From the NCBI RefSeq assembly GCF_040499845.1, contig NZ_CP159342.1, positions 4,712,001 through 4,776,000 of the forward strand: a stretch of DNA of 64,000 nucleotides, written 5' to 3'. The notes under the pieces are model-generated. The model worked only from the letters and a program-made list of their open reading frames with translations. It was not told the origin of the DNA and did not search any database. The translations under genes and the position numbers were made by a program. The DNA comes from Micromonospora sp. CCTCC AA 2012012 (GTDB lineage Bacteria; Actinomycetota; Actinomycetes; Mycobacteriales; Micromonosporaceae). The first letter of the stretch is position 1, and each line of letters opens with the position of its first letter. Positions 48,833-58,253 of the stretch are shown piece by piece.

Positions 48833-51034
48833 TCACACAGGTTGTGGCTGGGCCTGCGCGACCTCACCGGTGCGGCGGAGCTTCTGCCACTTGAGGCGGC
48901 CACCGCTCAGCGCGGTGATCACCGAGTGCACCAGCACCAGGTACATCACCTGCCGGTAGAGGAACTGCTGGAGCGGGAGGGCCCAGAGCGGGCGCAGCGG
49001 TTCCCGGTCCAGGCGGAACGCCAGGATCGCGGTCACGATCTGCACCACCAGGACGGCCAGCCAGGCCAGCACCGTCTCGTAGCGGTCGAGGAAGAACAGC
49101 CCGTAGACGGCGAAGATGTCGACGACCGGGGCGAGCAGCGGCAGCAGCACCGAGAAGAGCGCGATGAACGGCAGCCCGCGCCGCCCGAACCGGCCGGACG
49201 GGCCCCGCTCGACCAGCGCCCGGCGGTGCCGCCACAGCGCCTGCATGGTGCCGTAGCTCCACCGGTAGCGCTGCCGCCACAGCTCCGGCAGCGTGCTCGG
49301 CGCCTCGGTGACGGCGACCGCGGACTCCTCGTAGACGACCCGCCAGCCGGCCCGGTGGATGCCGATGGTCAGGTCGGTGTCCTCGGCGAGGGTGGCGCGG
49401 CTGAGTCCGCCGGCGGCCAGCACCGCCTCGCGGCGGAACGCGCCCAGGGCGCCGGGGATGGTGGGCATGCAGTGCAGCGTGTCGTAGAGGCGCCGGTCGA
49501 GACTGAACCCGATGACGTACTCGATGTGCTGCCAGCGGCCGAGCAGCCGCCGCCGGTTGCCCACCTTGACGTTGCCGGCGACCGCGCCGACCCGGGGGTC
49601 CGCGAAGGGCTGCACCAGGCGGTGCACCGCGTCGGGGTCGACGACGGTGTCGGCGTCGACCATGACCAGCAGGTCGTTGCGGGCCAGCGCCACCCCGGCG
49701 TTGAGCGCGGCGGCCTTGCCGCCACCGGGGACCCGGGCGATCCGTACGTTGGGCAGCCCGAGGCGTTCCACCACGTCGGCGGTGCCGTCGTCGGACTCGT
49801 CGTCCACCACCAGCACCTCGATGCCGGGATGGGTGCCGGTGGCCAGCGAGCGCACGGCGGCGGCGATGGTGGTCCGCTCGTTGAAGGCCGGCACGATGAT
49901 CGTCACGGGTTCGTTCACCTCGCCGCCCCAGGACCAGGTCGGGGCGCGACGACGACGGGCGTGCGCCACCGCGTACCCGAAGAGCAGCAGGGTGCGGGCC
50001 AGGGTGAGCAGGCCGACGACGATGAGCAGCAGCCACAGCGCGTACACGGTGCCGTCGGCGAGCCGGACGCCCCAGACGAGCAGCCCGCCGCGGACCTGGT
50101 CGGCGACGCCGGGACGGGCGGCGGTGGCGGCGTCCGCCCCGCCGAGCCCCTGCGAGACGGTGGTGAAGCGGTAGCCGCGGGCCTGCATCTCCGGGATGAA
50201 CCGGTCCAGCGCGGCGATGGTCTGCGACCGGTCGCCGCCGCTGTCGTGCATCAGGACGACCGCGCCCCGGTCCCCCTTCGGGGTGGCGTTGCGGACGATC
50301 GCGTCCACGCCCGGGCGGGCCCAGTCCTGGCTGTCGGTGTCGTTGAAGACCGACACGTAGCCCCACCGGCCGGACTCCCGGACCACCGGCCAGCTCGCGT
50401 CGTCCAGCGAGTCCACCCCGCTGGAGTACGGCAGGCGGGCCAGCGCGGTGTCGACCCCGGTGGTGTACTCGATGGCGGCCCGGGTCTGCGAGTATTCCAG
50501 CTTGCGCCGCCAGGACGGCAGGTCCGCCAGCTGCGGGTGGGTGAAGGTGTGGATGCCCAGCTCGTGGCCCTCGCGGGTCATCCGCTTCGCCAGCTCGGTA
50601 TGCCGGCTGACCTGGGAGCCCACCACGAAGAAGGTGGCCGGCGCGTGGTGCCGGCTCAGCACGTCGAGCACCCTCGGCGTCCACGTCGGATCGGGACCGT
50701 CGTCGAAGGTCAGGGCGATGGTCCGCGCCGGCATCCGCCGGGCGTCCAGCTTGCCGCCGCGCGGGTCGACCACCGTCCCGCCGTCCCGGACCACGGCCGG
50801 CACCGCGCCGGTGCCGACCGGACCGCCGCGCCGGTGGTCGGGGGTGAAGCGCGAGTTCGCGTACGCCCCGACGGCGAGCAGGTTCAGCAGGATGAACGTG
50901 GCCACCGCCGCCAGCACCCACCGACGGCGGTTACGTCGGCGCTGCCGCCGCTGCTGGGCCGAGGCGGGCGGTGGGGACGGCGGCACAATCTCGTCGGTGC
51001 CGTCCAGCCGTCGACCGCCACGCCAGACGGCCAT
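48833..51034 (-). CDS. Bifunctional polysaccharide deacetylase / family-2 glycosyltransferase
   Basis: A 733-residue membrane protein. The ATG at 51034 overlaps the stop of the upstream gene. A membrane helix near residue 45 is followed by an extracytoplasmic NodB domain (about 105-300) with TFDDGPDP (two metal-binding/catalytic Asp) and HTFTHPQL (metal His pair). A second helix near 345 leads into a GT2 domain (about 385-640) with VVDDESDDGT, MVDADT, AEDTDL and the QRYRW processivity motif. Three to four C-terminal helices end the protein. It likely builds and modifies an N-acetylglucosamine-type surface polymer. Fusions like this are known from actinobacteria. Confidence 0.92.
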   Translation of the reverse strand: MAVWRGGRRLDGTDEIVPPSPPPASAQQRRQRRRNRRRWVLAAVATFILLNLLAVGAYANSRFTPDHRRGGPVGTGAVPAVVRDGGTVVDPRGGKLDARRMPARTIALTFDDGPDPTWTPRVLDVLSRHHAPATFFVVGSQVSRHTELAKRMTREGHELGIHTFTHPQLADLPSWRRKLEYSQTRAAIEYTTGVDTALARLPYSSGVDSLDDASWPVVRESGRWGYVSVFNDTDSQDWARPGVDAIVRNATPKGDRGAVVLMHDSGGDRSQTIAALDRFIPEMQARGYRFTTVSQGLGGADAATAARPGVADQVRGGLLVWGVRLADGTVYALWLLLIVVGLLTLARTLLLFGYAVAHARRRRAPTWSWGGEVNEPVTIIVPAFNERTTIAAAVRSLATGTHPGIEVLVVDDESDDGTADVVERLGLPNVRIARVPGGGKAAALNAGVALARNDLLVMVDADTVVDPDAVHRLVQPFADPRVGAVAGNVKVGNRRRLLGRWQHIEYVIGFSLDRRLYDTLHCMPTIPGALGAFRREAVLAAGGLSRATLAEDTDLTIGIHRAGWRVVYEESAVAVTEAPSTLPELWRQRYRWSYGTMQALWRHRRALVERGPSGRFGRRGLPFIALFSVLLPLLAPVVDIFAVYGLFFLDRYETVLAWLAVLVVQIVTAILAFRLDREPLRPLWALPLQQFLYRQVMYLVLVHSVITALSGGRLKWQKLRRTGEVAQAQPQPV

Positions 51035-51618
51035 CAGCTCGTCGGCCCGAACGCGTCGAGTCCCTGGACGATCCAGAAGGCGACGACGAGCAGCAGCGCG
51101 AGCGCGACCAGCGTCCAGACGGTGCGGCGCAGCAGCCGGCCCCGGCGTCCGGAGCCGTCCACGAAGATGGCCGCCGTCACGTCCGGGGGCTGGATCAGCG
51201 CGGTCGCCCCGTCGACCGGTCCGCTCCTGGTGGACGACGTCACCGGGGCGGGTCCACCGTGCCGCACGGGTGCCTCCGCCGCAGTGGCACGACCCGGCGC
51301 GCCGCTCGGCGCGGCCACGCCACGGGCGAAGGCCGGCGCGGGCGGGGAGGGCGGGGCGGCCACGACCGCCGGACCGGCCGGGGCGGCCACGACCGCCGGA
51401 CCGGCCGGGGCGGCCACCCCTCGGGCGACCGCCGGACCGGTCGGAGCGACCCCGACGGCGGGCCCGACGGGAGCGGCGACGCCGCGAACGGCTCCGGCGG
51501 GCGGGGCCGGTGCCCGCACGGGCGCCACCGCGCGGTCGGCGACGGTCGGCCCGGTCGGCGGTACGCGCCCGACGTAACGCTCGTTGATGTTCTCCACGAC
51601 GGGGAGAAGTACCCCCAC
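51034..51618 (-). CDS. Ala/Pro-rich membrane-anchored hypothetical protein
   Basis: A 194-residue protein dominated by imperfect repeats of the type GPAVVAAPA and GVAAPVGPAV (residues about 35-100). One hydrophobic helix lies near the C-terminus (TVWTLVALALLLVVAFWIV). No catalytic motif is present. The stop overlaps the start of the deacetylase/glycosyltransferase gene, so it is probably an accessory protein for the polymer-making enzyme. The low-complexity part is also repeated at the DNA level (about 51350-51480), which makes coding potential harder to judge. Confidence 0.6.
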   Translation of the reverse strand: MGVLLPVVENINERYVGRVPPTGPTVADRAVAPVRAPAPPAGAVRGVAAPVGPAVGVAPTGPAVARGVAAPAGPAVVAAPAGPAVVAAPPSPPAPAFARGVAAPSGAPGRATAAEAPVRHGGPAPVTSSTRSGPVDGATALIQPPDVTAAIFVDGSGRRGRLLRRTVWTLVALALLLVVAFWIVQGLDAFGPTS

Positions 51619-51677
51619 CGGGCCGATCCACTAACCCTGAGCTGCGAAGATCACTGACTGTGCCGTCAGGCGGCGGT

Positions 51678-52712
51678 TCAGCCGTCCAGGCGGCGGACCA
51701 TGTTCATCACGGTTTCCACCTGGGCGCCGCCCTTGATGGGATAGTTCGTCCCGCCGAGGTATCCCCACCAGTCCCAGCAGCCGTTCGGGTTCGCCGCCGA
51801 GGCGGTCGCCTGCGGATAGAGCACGATCAGTCGGTTGGTGTCCGCGTACTGGTTGAGGTTGGCGCGGTCGACGAAGGCGGTGCCGACCTTCGCGTACCCC
51901 TGGGCGCAGCCGTGCAGCGCGACCAGCAGCCGGCAGGTGGTGCCGGCGGCGCAGGCGGCCGGGACGTACGCGAAGCCGCTGGCGTCCATGCTGAGACCGG
52001 CCGCCCAGCCGTTCACCGCGTACGTGTCCTGACTGAACCGGACCAGCGTGCCGCCCAGCGGGCCGGTGTTCGGCGGCTGCACCGCGCCGAGGAGCCGGGT
52101 GAGGAAGCTGCCCTGCGGATCGGTGCCGCAGTCGTTGAGGAACGGCGAGGCGGTCGCCGTGCAGCCCACCGTCCCGTACGGGGTGACCCAGGCGTGACCG
52201 GCGGCGCTGCCGGCGTCGTACTGCACGGAGGCGCCGAAGTCGCGGTAGTAGCGGACCAGGTCGTCGGTCACGGACTTCTTCACCGTGCCGTCGCTGCCGC
52301 CGTGGTAGACGTACACGGGCTGGCCGGCCAGGTTGCCGACCCCGTCGATCCAGCCGTACGACGCCCAGGTGCGGGTGTAGGCCTCCAGGTTGGACAGATA
52401 GGTCGGGTAGAGGTTGTCGCCGCAGCCGTAGAGCGCCTGGGTGACGGTGTTCTGGGCGCAGTAGTAGGGGCCGGCGGCGAAGATCGCGGCACCCCGGATC
52501 CGCGCCGAGTAGGCGACCTGGAGCTGGGTGGCGAGGTAGCCGCCGGAGGAGACCCCGGCGACGTAGACGGCGGAGACCGGGTACGTGCCGAGTGTGCCGG
52601 CGACCGGGGTCTTCGTGTACGGCGTGCCGGCCGCGTGCGCCGGCGTGCCGGTCAGCGCCACCGTGAGCAGGGCGGCGACGGTGGCGGCGGCGGTCTTCCA
52701 GGGTGTCCTCAT
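51678..52712 (-). CDS. Secreted PHB-depolymerase-type esterase
   Basis: A 344-residue secreted protein. The ATG at 52712 has GGAGGG close upstream. Residues 1-28 are a signal peptide. The alpha/beta-hydrolase domain has the lipase box GVSSGGY (Ser nucleophile), PVYVYHGGSDGTVKKS near the catalytic Asp, and GHAWVTPYG with the likely His. A second half (RLLVALHGCAQG...) is typical of extracellular short-chain PHB depolymerases. It probably hydrolyses polyhydroxybutyrate oligomers or related esters outside the cell. It reads left, divergent from the methyltransferase gene. Confidence 0.88.
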   Translation of the reverse strand: MRTPWKTAAATVAALLTVALTGTPAHAAGTPYTKTPVAGTLGTYPVSAVYVAGVSSGGYLATQLQVAYSARIRGAAIFAAGPYYCAQNTVTQALYGCGDNLYPTYLSNLEAYTRTWASYGWIDGVGNLAGQPVYVYHGGSDGTVKKSVTDDLVRYYRDFGASVQYDAGSAAGHAWVTPYGTVGCTATASPFLNDCGTDPQGSFLTRLLGAVQPPNTGPLGGTLVRFSQDTYAVNGWAAGLSMDASGFAYVPAACAAGTTCRLLVALHGCAQGYAKVGTAFVDRANLNQYADTNRLIVLYPQATASAANPNGCWDWWGYLGGTNYPIKGGAQVETVMNMVRRLDG

Positions 52713-52989
52713 GGGGCCCTCCGTCCTCGGCTGCCGGCCGGTCGGGCCGACGTGCGGCGACGCTAACGTGACATGGACCACAGCCGATATCCGTACGGCC
52801 GACACCAACCGGCCGCCCGACATGTGGGCGAAAACCGGTTGGTGGCCCATCTTGAGCGGCTTAGCCTGGCCACTCCGTCACTCCGCGACGCCGAAGAGGG
52901 TGTTTTTGTGCCGCAGCCCGCTGTGCTGATCCACGCCGACCAGCGACAGACCGCCCGCACACCCTCTTCCACCGTCAGGAGTCACCGAC

Positions 52990-53736
52990 ATGGATCTGCC
53001 CCGTAGCTTCGTCATCCGCGAGGGCGACCTCCGCATCCTCAACCCGATCGACGCGCCGAAGCTGGCCACCCTCGGCCGGGCCGTCAAGCTCCGTCCCGGC
53101 TCGTCGCTGCTCGACCTGTGCAGCGGCAAGGGCGAACTGCTCTGCACCTGGGCCCGCGACCACGGTGTCGTCGGCACCGGCGTGGACCTCAGCACCGCCT
53201 TCACCGCCGCCGCCCGGGAACGCGCGGCCGAACTCGGCGTCGCCGACCAGGTCCGCTTCGTGCACGCCGACGCCGCCGCGTACGTCTGCGACGAACCGGT
53301 CGACGTGGCCGCCTGCGTCGGCGCCACCTGGATCGGCGGGGGTGTCCCCGGCACCCTGGAGATCCTGGAACGCAGCCTGCGCCCCGGCGGGATGCTGCTC
53401 GTCGGGGAGCCCTACTGGCGCATCGACCCGCCCGACCAGGAGACCGTCGAGGGGTGCCACGCCACGACCCGGGAGGACTTCCACGACCTGCCCGGCCTGG
53501 TCCGGCTCTTCCAGGACGAGGGCTGGGACCTGGTCGAGATGGTCCTCGCCGACCAGGACAGCTGGGACCGGTACGCGGCGGCGCACTGGCTCAACCTGCG
53601 CCGCTGGCTCGACACCAACCCGGACGACGAGCTGGCGCCGCAGCTGCGGCGGGAGTTGACCGAGGACCCGCTCCGACACGTCCGGCACCGACGGGAACAC
53701 CTGGGTTGGGGAGTGTTCGCGCTGCTGCGCCGCTGA
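52990..53736 (+). CDS. Class I SAM-dependent methyltransferase
   Basis: A 248-residue enzyme with ATG start and AGGAG upstream. The SAM-binding motif I is SLLDLCSGKGELLCTWA (residues about 40-56). Acidic VGTGVDLS follows as motif II. PVDVAACVGATWIGGGVPGTL and GGMLLVGEPYW correspond to motifs III and post-III. No substrate-specific signature is visible. It stands alone, divergent from the esterase gene. Confidence 0.88.
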   Translation: MDLPRSFVIREGDLRILNPIDAPKLATLGRAVKLRPGSSLLDLCSGKGELLCTWARDHGVVGTGVDLSTAFTAAARERAAELGVADQVRFVHADAAAYVCDEPVDVAACVGATWIGGGVPGTLEILERSLRPGGMLLVGEPYWRIDPPDQETVEGCHATTREDFHDLPGLVRLFQDEGWDLVEMVLADQDSWDRYAAAHWLNLRRWLDTNPDDELAPQLRRELTEDPLRHVRHRREHLGWGVFALLRR

Positions 53737-53874
53737 CCCGGCACGGCGGCCCGGGCGGGTGGGTGGGGATCCGTACCCGCCTGTCCGGGCCGCCCGCTTC
53801 GCCGGAGACGCATGTGACAGCACCGGCCGCCCGGACGCTGCTTAACGGGCCGCTACACAGGGTAAAGCGGGATC

Positions 53875-54312
53875 ATGGGACAGCTCCGCACCTCGCCGCC
53901 GCCGCCGCAGGCCGCCGAACTCCAGTCGTGGACGTTGGCCGACGCGGCGGACCTGCGTGGCCTGCGCGCGTCCCTGAGTGAGTCGCTGACCCGGCACGGC
54001 CTGGTGCAGGGCGAGGAACTGGACGAGGTCCCCGGCCTGGTCGCCCTGGTCGCCACCGAACTGGCCAGCAACGCGCTGCGGCACGGCCGGCCGCCCACCA
54101 TCGTCACGCTGCTCGCCAGCGACGACTGCTTCATCCTCGACGTGGCCGACCACGACACGACCACGGTGCCCCGGACAGGTGACGCGGGTGCCCTCGACTC
54201 CGGCGGTCGCGGGCTGCAACTGGCCGAGTCCCTCTCCCTCGCCGTCGGCTGGTACGCCACCGACACCACCAAGAACATCTGGGCCTCCTTCGCACGCCGC
54301 CGGCCAGACTGA
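53875..54312 (+). CDS. RsbW-like ATP-binding protein
   Basis: A 145-residue GHKL ATPase with LVATELASNALRHGRPP (N box) and ALDSGGRGLQLAESLSLAVGWY (G box). The C-terminus contains TTKNIWASF, typical of the family in actinomycetes. It belongs to partner-switching regulation. The next gene, 15 bp downstream, encodes a SpoIIE-type phosphatase, so kinase and phosphatase of one switch may be made together. TACACAGGGTAAAG upstream could be part of its promoter. Confidence 0.88.
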   Translation: MGQLRTSPPPPQAAELQSWTLADAADLRGLRASLSESLTRHGLVQGEELDEVPGLVALVATELASNALRHGRPPTIVTLLASDDCFILDVADHDTTTVPRTGDAGALDSGGRGLQLAESLSLAVGWYATDTTKNIWASFARRRPD

Positions 54313-54327
54313 CCCCGGGAGGTCCGG

Positions 54328-55557
54328 ATGAGTGAACGGGAAGCCCTGCACGACCTGCTGCGCCACTCCCACCACGCGCGCCCGGAGGACCTGCCGGTGA
54401 TGGCCCGGCGGGCCGCCGAGCGGCTGGGCGGGGCCGACATGATCATTTACCTGGTGGACCACGAGCAGCGGGAACTGCTGCCGATGCGCGGCCCGGACAC
54501 CCCACCGCGCGAGGTGCTCACCGTGGACGGCACCCTCGCCGGGCGGACATTCGCCATGCTGCGCTCGTATCCGAGCGACGGCGGTGGGGAGGGCGCGTCG
54601 GCCAGCCGGCTCTGGGTGCCGCTGCTGGACGGCATGGAACGCCTCGGCGTGATCGAGGTGCTCGCGGCGGAGCCCGTGCCGGCGGAGCGGGTGGCGGCGT
54701 ACGAGACGGCGGCGTCGCTGGTCGCCGAACTGCTGGTCACCCGCTCGCTCTACAGCGACACGGTGGAGCGGGTCCGGCGTCGGGCGCGGATGCGGCTGGC
54801 GGCCGAGATGCTCCGCGCCCAGTTGCCGCCGCTGACCTTCTCCACCGGCAGCATGGTCATCAGCGGCATCCTGGAGCCCAGCTACGACGTCGGCGGCGAC
54901 GCCTTCGACTACGCGGTCAACGGCGACATCGCACATCTGGCGCTCTTCGACGCCGTCGGGCACGGCTCGGCCGGCGGGATGCGGGCGGTGATGCTCGCCA
55001 GCCTCGCCCTCGCCGCCTACCGCAACGCCCGCCGCAGCGGCATGGACCTGGTCGACACCTACCACCACATCGACGACGCCGTCCGGCAGCACGACCGGCG
55101 CGGCATGATCACCGGCGTGCTCGCCGAACTCGACCAGCGCACCGGCCGGCTCCGGGTGATCTCCGCCGGCCACCCCAGCGGGCTGGTGATCCGCCGGGGC
55201 AAGGTCGCCACCGTGCTGCCCACCCCCACCGCGCTGCCGGTCACCCTCGGCGACCAGCGCCCGCCCGTGGTGGTCGAGGAGTCCCTGGAGCCCGGCGACG
55301 ACCTGGTCTTCTACACCGACGGGATCATCGAGGCGCGGTCGGACGACGGCGAGCCGTTCGGCATGGACCGGCTGGTCGACTTCACCGTCCGCGCCCTCGC
55401 CGACGAGTTGCCGCTGCCGGAGACCGGCCGGCGGCTGGTGCACGCCATCCTCGGCTACCAGGACGACAAGCTCGCCGACGACGCCACCGTGCTGCTGGTC
55501 CGCTGGCTGGGGCCGCCCGGACCCGGGCCGGAACCGCCCGCCGGGGTGCTCGCCTAG
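54328..55557 (+). CDS. SpoIIE/RsbU-type PP2C phosphatase with GAF-like domain
   Basis: A 409-residue protein with ATG start and GGGAGG. Residues about 1-150 form a GAF-like sensor. The PP2C-type (SpoIIE) domain spans about 170-400: LRAQLPPLTFSTGSMVISGILEPSYDVGGDAFDYAVN, LFDAVGHGSAGGMRA, LRVISAGHPSGLVI and LVFYTDGIIEARSDDGE, with metal-binding Asp in GGDAFD, FDAVGHG and DDA. It removes phosphate from anti-anti-sigma proteins. It is coupled to the ATPase gene just upstream, giving a plausible stress-signalling pair. The stop overlaps the end of the convergent aldo/keto-reductase gene by 4 bp. Confidence 0.92.
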   Translation: MSEREALHDLLRHSHHARPEDLPVMARRAAERLGGADMIIYLVDHEQRELLPMRGPDTPPREVLTVDGTLAGRTFAMLRSYPSDGGGEGASASRLWVPLLDGMERLGVIEVLAAEPVPAERVAAYETAASLVAELLVTRSLYSDTVERVRRRARMRLAAEMLRAQLPPLTFSTGSMVISGILEPSYDVGGDAFDYAVNGDIAHLALFDAVGHGSAGGMRAVMLASLALAAYRNARRSGMDLVDTYHHIDDAVRQHDRRGMITGVLAELDQRTGRLRVISAGHPSGLVIRRGKVATVLPTPTALPVTLGDQRPPVVVEESLEPGDDLVFYTDGIIEARSDDGEPFGMDRLVDFTVRALADELPLPETGRRLVHAILGYQDDKLADDATVLLVRWLGPPGPGPEPPAGVLA

Positions 55558-56531
55558 AAGCCGGCCACCGGGTGCGGGACGTACGGCGCCGAAAGCGCCG
55601 CCACCTCCTCGTCCGTCAGCTCCAGCTCCAACGCGGCCACCGCGTCGGTCAGGTGGTGCGGTTTCGTCGCGCCCACGATCGGCGCGGTCACCGCCGGGTT
55701 GCGGGCCACCCAGGCCAGCGCCACCTGCGCCCGCGGTACGCCCCGCTCCCGCGCCACCCGGGCCACCGCGTCGACCACCGCGCGGTCGGCCTCCTCGGTA
55801 CGCGCGTAGAGGGTCCGGCCGAACTCGTCGGTCTCCGCCCGCTCGGTGCGCTCCCCCCAGTCCCGGGTGAGCCGTCCCCGGGCCAGCGGGCTCCACGGGA
55901 TCACCGCGATCCCCTGGTCGGCGCAGAGCGGCAGCATCTCCCGCTCCTCCTCGCGGTAGAGCAGGTTGTAGTGGTTCTGCATGGAGACGAACCGGGTCCA
56001 GCCGTGCCGCTCGGCGGTCCAGAGCGCCTGGGCGAACTGCCACGCGTACATCGAGGAGGCGCCGAGGTAGCGGACCTTTCCGGCGCGGACCAGGTCGTGC
56101 AGCGCCTCCAGGGTCTCCTCGATCGGGGTACCCGGGTCGAGGCGGTGGATCTGGTAGAGGTCGACGTGATCGGTGCCCAGCCGGCGCAGGCTGGCGTCGA
56201 TCTCGCTCATGATGTGCTTGCGGGACAGCCCGCCCCGGTTGGGTCCCTCCCCCATCCGGCCGTGCACCTTCGTCGCGATGACCACGTCGTCCCGGCGGGC
56301 GAAGTCCTTCAGCGCCCGGCCGACGATCTCCTCGCTGGTGCCGTCGGAGTAGACGTTGGCCGTGTCGAAGAAGTTGATCCCCAGCTCCAGCGCCTGCCTG
56401 ATGAACGGCCGGCTCTCCTCCTCCGGCAGCGACCAGGGGTGCGGGCCACGGGCCGGGTCGCCGTAGCTCATGCAGCCCAGGCTGAGCCGGGACACCTCCA
56501 GGCCGGTGGACCCGAACTTCACGTACTCCAT
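55554..56531 (-). CDS. Aldo/keto reductase
   Basis: A 325-residue NADPH-dependent oxidoreductase. The tetrad region is clear: [23 protein letters not shown] (Asp and Tyr), VVIATKVHG (Lys) and [10 protein letters not shown] (His). The C-terminal part has [11 protein letters not shown] and the coenzyme-binding [10 protein letters not shown]. It looks like the YghZ/Tas-type AKR subgroup, which reduces a range of carbonyl compounds. The 3' end meets the phosphatase gene (4-bp overlap). The NAD epimerase gene upstream is 13 bp away, so they are co-transcribed. Confidence 0.93.
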   Translation of the reverse strand: MEYVKFGSTGLEVSRLSLGCMSYGDPARGPHPWSLPEEESRPFIRQALELGINFFDTANVYSDGTSEEIVGRALKDFARRDDVVIATKVHGRMGEGPNRGGLSRKHIMSEIDASLRRLGTDHVDLYQIHRLDPGTPIEETLEALHDLVRAGKVRYLGASSMYAWQFAQALWTAERHGWTRFVSMQNHYNLLYREEEREMLPLCADQGIAVIPWSPLARGRLTRDWGERTERAETDEFGRTLYARTEEADRAVVDAVARVARERGVPRAQVALAWVARNPAVTAPIVGATKPHHLTDAVAALELELTDEEVAALSAPYVPHPVAGF

Positions 56532-56544
56532 GTGGTCGTCCTCC

Positions 56545-57393
56545 TCAGCGCCAGCCGTGCTTCGGCGCGTAGCCGAGCACCCGCCGGGCCTTGTCGATGG
56601 AGAGCAGGGTCTCGGTGCCGGTCAGCTCCCGGCGCAGCGGCACCCCGGGGAAGACCTCGGCGGCCAGCTCGGCGCTCGGCCGGTCCATCACCGTGTCCGC
56701 GTTGGCGATGACGAAGACGTCCATCCCGGTCGCCTCGTGCGCCAGGGCCAGTCGCACCGCCTGCGCGCCGTCCCGGGCGTCGATGTAGCCCCAGGCGTTC
56801 CAGGAGCGCAGCCTCGGGTCGGCGTGGTAGCCGGGGAAGGCGGCGTAGTCGGCGGGCTCCATCACGTTGGAGAAGCGCAGGCCGATCGCCTTCAGCCGCG
56901 GCTCCCAGCGGCAGAACTGGGCGACCAGCTCCTCCTCCAGGTGCTTCGCCAGCGCGTACGACGTCTCCGGCCGGGCCGGGTACTCCTCGTCCACCGGCAG
57001 GTACGGCGGCGGGTTGTCGTCGAAGGGCAGGCCGAGCAGCGTCTCGCTGGACGCCCAGACCACGTTGGTGATGCCGACCGCCCGGGCGGCGGAGAAGACG
57101 TGGTAGCTGGCGGTGATGTTGTTCCGGAAGGTCACCGCGTTGCCCGCCACGCCGGGGCCCGGGATGGCGGCCAGGTGCACCACCGCGTCCACCCCCGAAT
57201 AGCGCGCGTCGATGCCGGTGAACGCCTCCAGCACCTGCCCCTGGTCGGTCAGGTCGATCCGGGTGAACGGGCACCGCTGCTCGACCGGCGGGGCCTGGTC
57301 GAGGTTGACCACGTCGTACCCGTGGTCGACCAGCTCGGCCACGACGGCCCGCCCGAGTTTCCCGCTGCCCCCGGTGACCACTACCCGGCTCAT
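56545..57393 (-). CDS. NAD-dependent epimerase/dehydratase
   Basis: A 282-residue short-chain dehydrogenase of the extended type. The Rossmann motif is VVVTGGSGKLGRAVVAELVDHGYDVVNLD, the catalytic pair is in SYALAKHLEEEL (YxxxK), and NVMEPADY lies in the substrate region. The substrate is most likely a nucleotide sugar or related carbonyl compound. It precedes the aldo/keto reductase in a two-gene operon. Confidence 0.92.
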   Translation of the reverse strand: MSRVVVTGGSGKLGRAVVAELVDHGYDVVNLDQAPPVEQRCPFTRIDLTDQGQVLEAFTGIDARYSGVDAVVHLAAIPGPGVAGNAVTFRNNITASYHVFSAARAVGITNVVWASSETLLGLPFDDNPPPYLPVDEEYPARPETSYALAKHLEEELVAQFCRWEPRLKAIGLRFSNVMEPADYAAFPGYHADPRLRSWNAWGYIDARDGAQAVRLALAHEATGMDVFVIANADTVMDRPSAELAAEVFPGVPLRRELTGTETLLSIDKARRVLGYAPKHGWR

Positions 57394-57469
57394 CCGCCGC
57401 CCCTTCCTGTCGCCACGCGCCCGCCGTCCATCTCACCACCGGCGGGCGCGCGGCGCAGAGCGGGACGGG

Positions 57470-57979
57470 TCAGTCACTGTCGCCCTGGCCGGCGGTCGCG
57501 GCCGGCGTGTCACCCCAGACGGCCTTCGCCCCGGACTCACCGACCCGGTAGACCTGCACCAGGTTCGCCGCCGCCACCACCACGGCCAGCACCGCCACCA
57601 CCATGCCCAGCGCTCCCGGGCGGGTCGACCGCGTCGGTTCGGTCGTGCCGTCGACCGGGCGGGCCGCCCGCCGGTGCAGCCAGACCAGGGCGACGGCCGC
57701 GACGAGCAGCGGCAGGGCGAACCAGATCAACTGGTCACCCAGCTCGGCGTGTTCGCCCGGGTCACCGACCCGGTGCTCCAGGCTCTCGCCGCTGGAGGTG
57801 GCCACCGGGATCGCGGCGCTGGCCAGCGCGGCGAGCACCACGACGAGCACGCCGAAGCGACCCCGCCACGACGGGCGGACGGCCATCCCGACCACGCCGA
57901 GCGCAGCCAGCGGCAGCAGGACGACGACGGCGTGCACCACGAGCGGGTGCAGGGGCAGTCCGTTGACGTTGTCGGGCAC
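57470..57979 (-). CDS. DUF2231 membrane protein
   Basis: A 169-residue protein with GTG start. The family start NGLPLHPLVVHAVVVLLPLAALG with two conserved His (HPLVVH) is present. Four helices are predicted. Related DUF2231 proteins may bind heme or metals through these His residues, but no function is established. It is alone on the minus strand, with 76 bp to the epimerase gene. Confidence 0.88.
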   Translation of the reverse strand: MPDNVNGLPLHPLVVHAVVVLLPLAALGVVGMAVRPSWRGRFGVLVVVLAALASAAIPVATSSGESLEHRVGDPGEHAELGDQLIWFALPLLVAAVALVWLHRRAARPVDGTTEPTRSTRPGALGMVVAVLAVVVAAANLVQVYRVGESGAKAVWGDTPAATAGQGDSD

Positions 57980-58091
57980 GATCTTCTCCTCGACGGTCCG
58001 GGTCTCTCACTGACGGCCCCACAGTGCCCACCGTTTCTTGCGAAGTTCTTGTGCCCGCCCGCCGCCCCACCCGGCGTCGGAGCGCCTGATA

Positions 58092-58137
58092 CACGGAAAG
58101 TGTCGCCATCCGGCCCGGAATAGCCCCGCTTTCCGTG
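58092..58137. other. Inverted repeat between DUF2231 and a histidine kinase gene
   Basis: CACGGAAAG (58092-58100) and CTTTCCGTG (58129-58137) are perfectly inverted with a 28-base loop. It lies downstream of the kinase gene and upstream of the DUF2231 start. It might be a terminator of the kinase operon or an operator of the DUF2231 gene. Confidence 0.4.
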
Positions 58138-58157
58138 AAAGTCACGGCGCGGGTGCG

Positions 58158-58253
58158 GTGCGCGGCGGCGGTGCGGGAGCGGTGTGCGGTGGCGGTGCGG
58201 GAGCGGTGTGCGGTGGCGGTGGGGGAGCGGTGTGCGGTGGCGGTGGGGGGTCA
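58158..58253. repeat. 24-bp tandem repeat, four units
   Basis: Four units of 24 bp start at 58158, 58182, 58206 and 58230; the second is GTGTGCGGTGGCGGTGCGGG plus AGCG. Units 1-3 differ by one to three bases; the fourth decays at its end. The repeat ends exactly at the stop codon of the histidine kinase. In the kinase frame it is not translated. Confidence 0.8.

Noticed and set aside
48251..51577. A 1108-codon open frame on the plus strand, opposite the glycosyltransferase gene
   Set aside because: It is an antisense shadow. Its translation is rich in Arg/Gly/Pro/His with no domain, while the minus-strand frame has complete NodB and GT2 motifs.
53842..56043. A 733-codon minus-strand frame opposite the phosphatase genes
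   Set aside because: The plus-strand genes have GHKL and SpoIIE motifs; the antisense frame has none.
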